This document shows, piece by piece, positions 55,342-64,000 of a stretch of DNA of 64,000 nt (position 1 is its first letter; each line of letters opens with the position of its first letter). The notes beneath the pieces are model-generated. The model did no database searches, was not told where the DNA came from, and saw only the letters and a program-made list of their open reading frames with translations. The DNA comes from Gammaproteobacteria bacterium. GTDB lineage: Bacteria; Pseudomonadota; Gammaproteobacteria; Steroidobacterales; Steroidobacteraceae. The position numbers were made by a program, and so were the translations under genes. The DNA is taken from assembly GCA_028293765.1 (NCBI GenBank), contig JAQGOG010000178.1, forward strand, positions 1 through 64,000. Reading direction: 5' to 3'.

Positions 55342-55944
55342 CTAATGGCTCAGCGTGCCCTTCCGCGTGGCGATGCCGAGCAATGTTGGATAAAACTGCA
55401 CGAAGGTCGTATCGACGGCCGCGTGTTGCTGATGGCAGGAGTAGCAGTCCGCGCTCGTCGGAATCTGCTGCGCCGGCTCGGACCCTTTGAAGGCGAAGAA
55501 CGCCCAGCCGCCCGGGAACCGCTTCGTATCCTTGACGTGCAGCTCCAGACCCATCACGTCCCCGGTCTGGAATTTTCCCTGGGTGTTGATGGAGCCCTTC
55601 TCGGCCGCACCACGGATTTCGAGCACGAGGGTCGTCCTGTCCGGCCACGTCCCGGTCCGCACGAACTCGCGGTATGCCGTGGGCTCGGCAAACACGTTGT
55701 CGAACATCGAATGCCCCGGCGTGGCTCCCATGTCCCGGTAGCTCATGTCGAGCCCCGCGCTGAGAAAAACCCACTCGCGATAATCCTCGGGCAACTTCAA
55801 CCGCCCTTCCGCCGTGTAAGCCGGCCCTGTCGTCGGCGACGCAGATACCGCGGCCGGCACAGAGACGGGTGTATCCGCATTCGTCACGGCACCCGCCAAC
55901 ACGAACAAGGCAGGCGCAAAAAGCGCGATACCGTGGCGTTTCAT
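55342..55944 (-). CDS. Cytochrome P460 family protein
   Basis: A 200-residue exported c-type haem protein: signal peptide about 1-23, P460 domain with YREWVFLSAGLDMSY near 55-70, and haem-binding CYSCH (C167, C170, H171). Cytochrome P460s oxidise hydroxylamine or handle NO in nitrifiers and methanotrophs; many homologues in other bacteria have no assigned role. The ATG is only 4 bases after the ribE stop, so it is translated with the riboflavin genes. Its place inside that operon is unusual. Confidence 0.88.
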   Translation of the reverse strand: MKRHGIALFAPALFVLAGAVTNADTPVSVPAAVSASPTTGPAYTAEGRLKLPEDYREWVFLSAGLDMSYRDMGATPGHSMFDNVFAEPTAYREFVRTGTWPDRTTLVLEIRGAAEKGSINTQGKFQTGDVMGLELHVKDTKRFPGGWAFFAFKGSEPAQQIPTSADCYSCHQQHAAVDTTFVQFYPTLLGIATRKGTLSH

Positions 55945-55948
55945 GATC

Positions 55949-56548
55949 TCAAAACTGCCGCGGGCCGAGCAGGCGCTCGACGTATCGAGCCACTTGATCG
56001 ACTTCGAGATTCACGCGGGCCCCGACCGTGAGTTTCCCCAGAGTCGTTACCGTTTGGGTGTGCGGAATGATGTTGACGCCAAAAGTGGCGCCGTCGACTT
56101 CGTTGATGGTGAGACTTACGCCATCCACAGCTACCGAGCCTTTGCGAGCGATGTAACGCGCCAAGTCGCCGGGGACACCGAACTTCAGGCGCTGCGAGCG
56201 AGCGTCGCCACTGATGGACATCACTTCCGCGACTCCATCGATGTGACCCGACACCAGATGACCACCGAGAGCGTCGCCGGCCTTTAAAGACGGCTCCAGG
56301 TTCACGGGCGATCCGACAGCGAGATCACCGAGTGTCGTCAGTGAGAGCGTCTCGCGCGAGACGTCGGCGGCGAATGCGCGACCGAGCAGTTCCGTGGCGG
56401 TAAGACAGCAGCCCTGGACGCAAATGCTGTCGCCAATTCGAATGCCGGTGGGGTCGAAACGATTGAACGCAATGACAATGCGCGCGTCACCACCGCGAGT
56501 TTCACGAGCCTGCACCTTGCCAACGTCCAGGACGATTCCGGTAAACAC
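55949..56548 (-). CDS. ribE: Riboflavin synthase alpha subunit
   Basis: A 199-residue enzyme that dismutates two lumazines to riboflavin. It opens with MFTGIV and shows the internal duplication: each half has an SICVQGCCLT / SVAVDGVSLTI segment and GHLVSGHIDG near the middle. The start is GTG at 56548, 8 bases after GAAGGAG. ribD lies 51 bases upstream; the P460 gene follows immediately. Confidence 0.96.
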   Translation of the reverse strand: MFTGIVLDVGKVQARETRGGDARIVIAFNRFDPTGIRIGDSICVQGCCLTATELLGRAFAADVSRETLSLTTLGDLAVGSPVNLEPSLKAGDALGGHLVSGHIDGVAEVMSISGDARSQRLKFGVPGDLARYIARKGSVAVDGVSLTINEVDGATFGVNIIPHTQTVTTLGKLTVGARVNLEVDQVARYVERLLGPRQF

Positions 56549-56599
56549 AACAGTCTCCTTCAGGCCAATTCTTAGGGGGTCTGAGCGCGACCCTTTCTT

Positions 56600-57700
56600 T
56601 CAGCGCGGCCGCAAGCGTAAACGGATGTCGTCCTCGAGGCGCTGCACCCCCGCGACGGTGAAGCCGAGGGCGTCCTGCAGATCACTCAACTCTGGAAGAT
56701 CGACCAGCGGTAACCCTTGCGGACCGAGCAGTTTGGGAGCCACGTAGAGCAGCAACTCATCGACCAGGCCTCCTCGCAATAGCTCGCCGGAAAGCGTCGG
56801 ACCGGCCTCAACGAGAAGCTCGTTGACGTCCCACTCTCCGAGGCGATCGATCACGGCGTTCAGATCAAGCCGGCCCGCCGACGTAGGAATTCCTTCGACG
56901 TTGACGCCCATCTCAGCAAACGCAGCACCCCGGGACGCGTCAGCCGTGAGAATCAAGACATCGCCGCCCGTAGCAAACAACCGCGAGTCAGCTGGCGTTC
57001 GTAGCCGTGTATCGAGCACAACGCGCAAAGGCTGCCAGGCGCTCCTCTGCTCGGTCGCGTCGCTGGACAACCGGACATCGAGCCGCGGATCGTCGGCGAG
57101 AACGGTACCCACACCAGTCATAACGGCCGAGCTGCGCGCACGCCAATGTTGCACATCAGTCCGGGCAGCTTCGCCGGTAATCCACTGGCTCGCCCCGTTT
57201 GAAAGGGCCGTGCGGCCATCCAGACTCATGGCCAGCTTCAAACGCACCCACGGTCGACCGTACGTCATGCGTTTCATGAAGCCAATGTTCAGATCCACCG
57301 CCTCGGCTTCCATGAGGCCCGACTCGACCACTATCCCCGCTTGACGCAGCGCCTCGGCGCCCTGCCCCCTCACTTGCGGATTGGGATCCTGCACAGCGAA
57401 TACGACACGCGATACGCGCGCCGCGATAAGCGCCTCCACACAGGGCGGAGTACGCCCGAAATGACTGCATGGCTCAAGCGTGACGTAGACCGTTGTACGC
57501 GCGGCCTGATCGCCCGCGGCGCGTAATGCGACGACTTCGGCGTGCGCTTCGCCAGCGCGCTCGTGCCAGCCCTCTCCGACGATCTTCTGCCCCTGCGCAA
57601 TCACGCAGCCCACACGCGGATTCGGATGCGTTGTCTCGAGGCCACGCGCTGCCAGCGCCAGAGCGCGGTTCATTGCGAACCGGTCGAAGTCAGTGATCAT
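56600..57700 (-). CDS. ribD: Bifunctional riboflavin deaminase-reductase
   Basis: A 366-residue fusion acting on the pyrimidine intermediate. The deaminase half has the zinc site HAEVVALRAAG and EPCSHFGRTPPC (about 52-88); the reductase half has RPWVRLKLAMSLDGRTA and VEAGPTLSGELLRGGLVDE (read in parts). It starts 9 bases after the nrdR stop. No FMN riboswitch is visible upstream of the rib genes. Confidence 0.96.
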   Translation of the reverse strand: MITDFDRFAMNRALALAARGLETTHPNPRVGCVIAQGQKIVGEGWHERAGEAHAEVVALRAAGDQAARTTVYVTLEPCSHFGRTPPCVEALIAARVSRVVFAVQDPNPQVRGQGAEALRQAGIVVESGLMEAEAVDLNIGFMKRMTYGRPWVRLKLAMSLDGRTALSNGASQWITGEAARTDVQHWRARSSAVMTGVGTVLADDPRLDVRLSSDATEQRSAWQPLRVVLDTRLRTPADSRLFATGGDVLILTADASRGAAFAEMGVNVEGIPTSAGRLDLNAVIDRLGEWDVNELLVEAGPTLSGELLRGGLVDELLLYVAPKLLGPQGLPLVDLPELSDLQDALGFTVAGVQRLEDDIRLRLRPR

Positions 57701-57709
57701 AAGCCCGTG

Positions 57710-58402
57710 CTACTTGTTCTCCGTCGCGAGCGATCTCCCCGCCGCAACTTCATTCTCACCGTCGTCCGCACTCTCCGTGGCAGCCGGGTTCTTCTCAGCG
57801 CCTGTCTCCGTGGCTCCCGAGCCCGGGGTCGCGCCCGAGCTTTCAGTCTTACCCGCAGACTCCATCGGAAGCAACGGCAACTGATCCCGGTTCGGCCCCG
57901 GCTCTCGCTTCAGGACGCGCTTGATCTCGCGGACGGGCTGGGACGCCGGGCGCTGGCTGCGCAGGCGTTGGATCTCTTCATGAAAGGCTTCGACGTCTTC
58001 GAAATGCCGATAGACAGACGCGAAGCGCACGTAGGCGACCTCGTCCAATTGTTGCAGCTCGTCCATTACGAGCTCGCCGATAGCTCGCGATTGCACCTCG
58101 CGGTCGCCCAGGCTGCGCACCTTATGAGTGATGCGGCTCAGAGCCTCGTCCAGCTGTTCGCGCGGCACGGGCCGCTTCTCGAGCGCCTTCTCCATGCCGG
58201 CACGCAGCTTCGCTTCGTCGAACGACTCGCGGTTGCGGTCACCCTTGACCACGACGGGCATGACGAGCTCGGCGGTCTCGAACGTGGTGAACCGCTCTTC
58301 GCAGGACAGACATTCCCTGCGACGGCGGATCTGCCGCCCCTCGCCCGCGAGACGTGAATCGGTGACTTTCGTCTCGATGTGGCCGCAAAAGGGGCAGTAC
58401 AT
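57710..58402 (-). CDS. nrdR: Transcriptional repressor NrdR with long C-terminal tail
   Basis: A 230-residue ATP-cone repressor of ribonucleotide reductase genes. Zinc ribbon MYCPFCG...[17 protein letters not shown] at 1-45, then the ATP-cone (about 50-140) with [14 protein letters not shown] and [12 protein letters not shown]. coli NrdR has 149 residues; here about 75 extra residues, rich in Pro, Ser, Gly, Glu and Ala, follow. The tail looks disordered. It sits between glyA and ribD, the common gammaproteobacterial place. Confidence 0.95.
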   Translation of the reverse strand: MYCPFCGHIETKVTDSRLAGEGRQIRRRRECLSCEERFTTFETAELVMPVVVKGDRNRESFDEAKLRAGMEKALEKRPVPREQLDEALSRITHKVRSLGDREVQSRAIGELVMDELQQLDEVAYVRFASVYRHFEDVEAFHEEIQRLRSQRPASQPVREIKRVLKREPGPNRDQLPLLPMESAGKTESSGATPGSGATETGAEKNPAATESADDGENEVAAGRSLATENK

Positions 58403-58425
58403 GCGGCGCGTCCCGTGACTTCCAG

Positions 58426-59682
<1,257 letters not shown>

Positions 59683-59775
59683 GCGGAGCCTTTATTACGG
59701 TGCGAAAGGGAGGCCGGAATTGTACCGGAACACCGCCCCAGCCGTATGTCGGGCTCCCAGGAGCCAGACAGGCAC

Positions 59776-60717
59776 CTAGAGAAGGTTCTCCACCACCGCG
59801 GTCCAGGCGTGCGCGAGATTCGTGCGGTTATACCCGCCACCGCCAAGGGCCAGCACGCGCCCATGGCCGAGGCGTTCCGCAAGCTCCGTCAGCTCGCGCG
59901 CAGCCCGCCCATGCGTCTTCTCCGAGAAGCGCAGATGCGTAATGGGGTCGCCTTCCAGGCTATCGGCGCCGCACTGAAGAATGATGAACTCCGGTTCAAA
60001 ACGCTCGAGGTGAGCCATCACCTGCGGCCACACCCGCGCGAAGGCATCGTCGTCGGAGCCTGGAGCCATTGGCAAATTGAGCTTCGTTCCCTGCGCCGCG
60101 CCACGGCCGGTTTCGGCCGCCGTGCCGGTGCCCGGGTAGAGGTAGCGGCCGTCCTCATGGACGTCCGCGAAAATGACCGCGGCATCGTCCTCGAACGCGT
60201 AGAAGACCCCATCGCCGTGGTGCGCATCGATGTCGACGTAACCGACGCGCTTGAGACCCGATTTTTTGCGCAAGAGCTCGATAGCCACGCCGCAGTCGTT
60301 GAACACACAGAATCCGGCCGCGTGATCCCGCCCGGCGTGGTGAAGGCCCGCGATCGGCACAAAAGCGCGGCGGCACTCGCCCTGCATGATCGCGGCGGCA
60401 GCGTTCAAAGTCGCTCCCACCACGCAGGCGGCCGCCTCGTAAACGCCGCGAAACGCTGGCGTATCGCCCCCATCCAGGAACCCCTGCCCGCTCACGGACC
60501 GCTCCCGCACAAAATCAACGTAGGTCTGGGTATGGAAGGCCAGCAGCTCATCGTCAGCGGCCAGGCGCGGCTCCAGAATGTGGACGCGCTTGTCGAGGCC
60601 CCGCGCCTCGAACTCACGTACGAAGGCCGCGTGCCGATCGGGACCGAAGGGGTGGCCGTCACCGAAACCGTAACGAGCCAGACGTTCGCTCAAGACCACT
60701 GCCACCGCAGATTTCAT
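59776..60717 (-). CDS. Histone-deacetylase-family protein (AcuC-like)
   Basis: A 313-residue zinc deacetylase of the AcuC/HDAC class. GFGDGHPFGPDRH opens the core, with the catalytic HH in LHHAGRDHAAGFCVFND and the metal site DIDAHHGDGV; a late LALGGGGYN closes the pocket. AcuC regulates acetyl-CoA synthetase in Bacillus; other members act on acetylpolyamines. The substrate here is not shown. The ATG at 60717 is chosen by family start. It ends 93 bases from glyA on the same strand. Confidence 0.9.
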   Translation of the reverse strand: MKSAVAVVLSERLARYGFGDGHPFGPDRHAAFVREFEARGLDKRVHILEPRLAADDELLAFHTQTYVDFVRERSVSGQGFLDGGDTPAFRGVYEAAACVVGATLNAAAAIMQGECRRAFVPIAGLHHAGRDHAAGFCVFNDCGVAIELLRKKSGLKRVGYVDIDAHHGDGVFYAFEDDAAVIFADVHEDGRYLYPGTGTAAETGRGAAQGTKLNLPMAPGSDDDAFARVWPQVMAHLERFEPEFIILQCGADSLEGDPITHLRFSEKTHGRAARELTELAERLGHGRVLALGGGGYNRTNLAHAWTAVVENLL

Positions 60718-61048
60718 GTGGGCGCTCGAGCTTTTGCTTCCTGGAAATCGCAGCGGGGAGCCTAACACCGAAGGGGCCCGCGCAACCATCGCCAACCGCG
60801 AGGCGCTCGACGATAATGCGCGCCTTGCGTTATCGGAGCCCATCTGACTAATGCTCGCCTACTGCGGCCGCCTGTTACGCGCGCATTGCGCGCTCACAGT
60901 CGGACCGGGGTGGCCCTGCCGGCCACCCGTGCGACGCCTGCGTCGCACCCCCGCAGCGGCAGCTTTCTGCTCGCTGGGGGGCGCCCTCGTAACGGCGATC
61001 ATTAGTCAGATAGGCTCCGGACGACCACAATCCTTTACAGTCGAGTGT
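60718..61048. other. 331-base divergent intergenic region with a hairpin
   Basis: This gap separates the acuC-like gene from ettA and must hold both promoters. It contains a perfect inverted repeat GTGCGACGC-CT-GCGTCGCAC (60929-60948) and a nearby GTGGCC/GGCCAC pair. No T-tract, no promoter pair I would defend, and no small gene. Confidence 0.45.
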
Positions 61049-62722
<1,674 letters not shown>

Positions 62723-62744
62723 GCGCATCGTCGAAGCGTTAACC

Positions 62745-62757
62745 GTGTCAGTGACAC
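62745..62757. promoter_or_regulatory. Perfect palindrome over the mprF start
   Basis: GTGTCA-G-TGACAC is a 13-base perfect palindrome covering both candidate GTG start codons. It could be an operator or mRNA hairpin, or chance. Confidence 0.25.
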
Positions 62758-64000
62758 CCGCTGCAAGTGAAGGCAGCTCGAACCGCAGCGGCTACCGATG
62801 GCTCGGGCCAATTCTGGCCCTGCTGGTATTTTCAGGCGTCGTTTACGTCCTGCACCGTGAGATGGCCCATCTGCATATGCGCAGCGTCTTCGCGCATCTG
62901 CACAGCATTCCACGCAGTCACATCGTGGCGGCTCTGGGCTTCACCGCCCTGAGCTACTGGCTGTTGAGCACTTACGAGGTGCTCGCGCTGCGCTATCTCG
63001 GCAGGAAGATCGCTTACGGGCGGGTCGTATTTACGTCGTTCATTGCTTACTCGTTCGGTCACACGTTGGGATTCGCGGCGTTTACGGGAGCCGCGATCCG
63101 CTTCCGGCTGTATTCGACAGCGGGCATCACGGCGATCGAAGTCGCGACGATCTCCGCGTTCTGCAGCCTCTCCATCGGCATCGGACTGGCGACGATCGCC
63201 GGCCTCTCACTGTTCTTCGCGCCCGAGCAGGCGGCAATGGTGCTGCATCTGAATCGCGGCTGGTCGGTGCTGGTGGGGGCGCTGCTCCTCGGCACGGTAG
63301 CTGCCTACGGCTGGTGGGCTTCGACGTCGCGCACTACCTTGGAATACCGCGGCTGGGCGCTGCGCGCGCCCGGCCCATCCATAGGACTGCCGCAGATCGC
63401 ACTCGCCATGATCGACCTGAGCCTGGCGGGTGCAGTGCTCTGGTGGTTATTGCCCGCCGACTCCAACGTCGATTTCGTGACCTTCCTCGGCGCATACGCC
63501 GCAGCCGTCATCGCGGGGATCGTCAGCCACGTGCCCGGCGGAATCGGTGTGTTCGAGACCGTAATGCTGCTTGCGCTCCCCAACGTTCCTCCAGACGCCC
63601 TACTCGGCTCACTGTTGGGCTATCGCGCGGTGTACTACCTCGTTCCGATCCTGTGTGGCGCGATCCTGTTCGGGGTAAAGGAGCTGAGCGCGCAGCGCCC
63701 CCGGCTCGCGCGGGCACACGAGCTGGCTTCCGTTTACATCGCGCCGGTGGTCCCGCAGGTCGCGAGCGCTTTGACGTTTCTCGCCGGCGCCGTGCTGCTG
63801 ATCTCGGGCGCTACGCCTGCCGTGAGTGAGCGGCTCGCCTTCCTGGACCGCTTTCTGCCGCTGGCCGTACTGGAAGTGTCGCACCTTGCTGGGAGCGTGA
63901 TCGGCCTCGGCCTGATCGTGCTCGCGCGCGCGCTCTACCGCCGCGTGCAGGCCGCTTATTACATCTCGTTCTGGCTGCTCGTCGCGGGCATGTTCGCATC
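62745..64000 (+). CDS. mprF: MprF-like membrane protein, N-terminal part (runs off window)
   Basis: An uninterrupted frame from GTG 62745 to the window end, about 418 residues seen. It starts with a short polar stretch, then many transmembrane helices; SFGHTLGFAAFTGAAIRFRLY, the motif SHVPGGIGVFETVMLL and the ERLAFLDRFLPLAVLEVSHLAGS region (in parts) are typical of the flippase half of MprF (lysylphosphatidylglycerol synthase/flippase). The synthase half would lie beyond 64000, so it could instead be a flippase-only homologue. GTG 62751 is an alternative start. It lies 22 bases after ettA. Confidence 0.85.
   Translation, partial: MSVTPAASEGSSNRSGYRWLGPILALLVFSGVVYVLHREMAHLHMRSVFAHLHSIPRSHIVAALGFTALSYWLLSTYEVLALRYLGRKIAYGRVVFTSFIAYSFGHTLGFAAFTGAAIRFRLYSTAGITAIEVATISAFCSLSIGIGLATIAGLSLFFAPEQAAMVLHLNRGWSVLVGALLLGTVAAYGWWASTSRTTLEYRGWALRAPGPSIGLPQIALAMIDLSLAGAVLWWLLPADSNVDFVTFLGAYAAAVIAGIVSHVPGGIGVFETVMLLALPNVPPDALLGSLLGYRAVYYLVPILCGAILFGVKELSAQRPRLARAHELASVYIAPVVPQVASALTFLAGAVLLISGATPAVSERLAFLDRFLPLAVLEVSHLAGSVIGLGLIVLARALYRRVQAAYYISFWLLVAGMFA

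Noticed and set aside
60851-61048. N-terminal extension of ettA
   Set aside because: The frame is open, but the 66 extra residues are Cys/Arg-rich noise and the family start MAQYIYTM is at 61049.

Overview
The window reads as an ordinary chromosomal stretch of a GC-rich gammaproteobacterium. The evidence is gene order. On the minus strand there is asd-fimV-truA-accD-folC-dedD-cvpA-purF, and glyA-nrdR-ribD-ribE-(P460)-ribBA-ribH-nusB-thiL. On the plus strand there is ppi-lpxH beside cysS, and xseB-ispA-dxs. FimV, a FimX-like protein, DedD, LpxH, ParC/ParE and an EpmA/EpmB/EF-P set all fit that class. From memory the mixture (FolE2, SPOR protein, cytochrome P460, many regulators) resembles the Xanthomonadales/Nevskiales/Steroidobacter neighbourhood, but I cannot place the genus. 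I see no phage, insertion sequence, CRISPR array, rRNA or tRNA.

Layout. 1-3440: bfd with a Fur-type promoter, then cysS and gltX. 3.6-5.1 kb: periplasmic cyclophilin and lpxH. 5.1-7.5 kb: an OmpR/EnvZ-type two-component pair. 7.7-9.8 kb: two poorly known genes, an EF-hand/His-rich protein and a glycine-rich lipoprotein. 9.8-13.1 kb: miaE, a kinase with a degenerate receiver domain, and a glycerate kinase. 13.1-26.1 kb: the purF-to-prmB minus-strand block (purine, folate, fatty acid, tRNA, polar-hub, aspartate and chorismate genes). 26.1-32.5 kb: sco1, psd, epmA, fimX-like, epmB, efp. 32.5-36 kb: rarD, free-Met-sulfoxide reductase and a porin with a strong Fur box. 36.2-40.5 kb: parC and parE. 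40.6-43.2 kb: a rubrerythrin / Fe-S oxidoreductase / DUF3501 operon with a clear promoter and palindromic operator. 43.3-47.5 kb: xseB, ispA, dxs, folE2. 47.7-51.6 kb: a PsiF-like peptide, a second two-component pair and a kinase fused to a cyclic-nucleotide-binding domain. 51.8-60.7 kb: thiL, nusB, the riboflavin genes with an inserted cytochrome P460, nrdR, glyA and an acetoin-utilisation-type deacetylase. 61-64 kb: ettA and the start of an MprF-like membrane protein that runs off the window.

The most unusual thing I found is not a gene. A family of four dispersed intergenic elements (about 19483-19600, 23742-23997, 38477-38609, 51636-51816) shares three parts: a 13-base anchor, a GC-rich hairpin ending in an A-run/T-run pair around a conserved loop, and a second roughly 50-base folded module. 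The stems differ between copies but keep their pairing. One copy has a doubled second module, and another has a 14-base core expanded four times. They sit in gaps between co-oriented genes, right against a start or stop codon. No transposase is nearby.

Functional themes: EF-P and its modification enzymes are within 5 kb of each other; type IV pilus/polar organisation is represented by fimV and a FimX-like protein; iron and oxidative stress by bfd, the Fur-box porin, and the rubrerythrin operon. All gene functions are inferred by reading the translated sequences and recalling family motifs; nothing was searched against a database.
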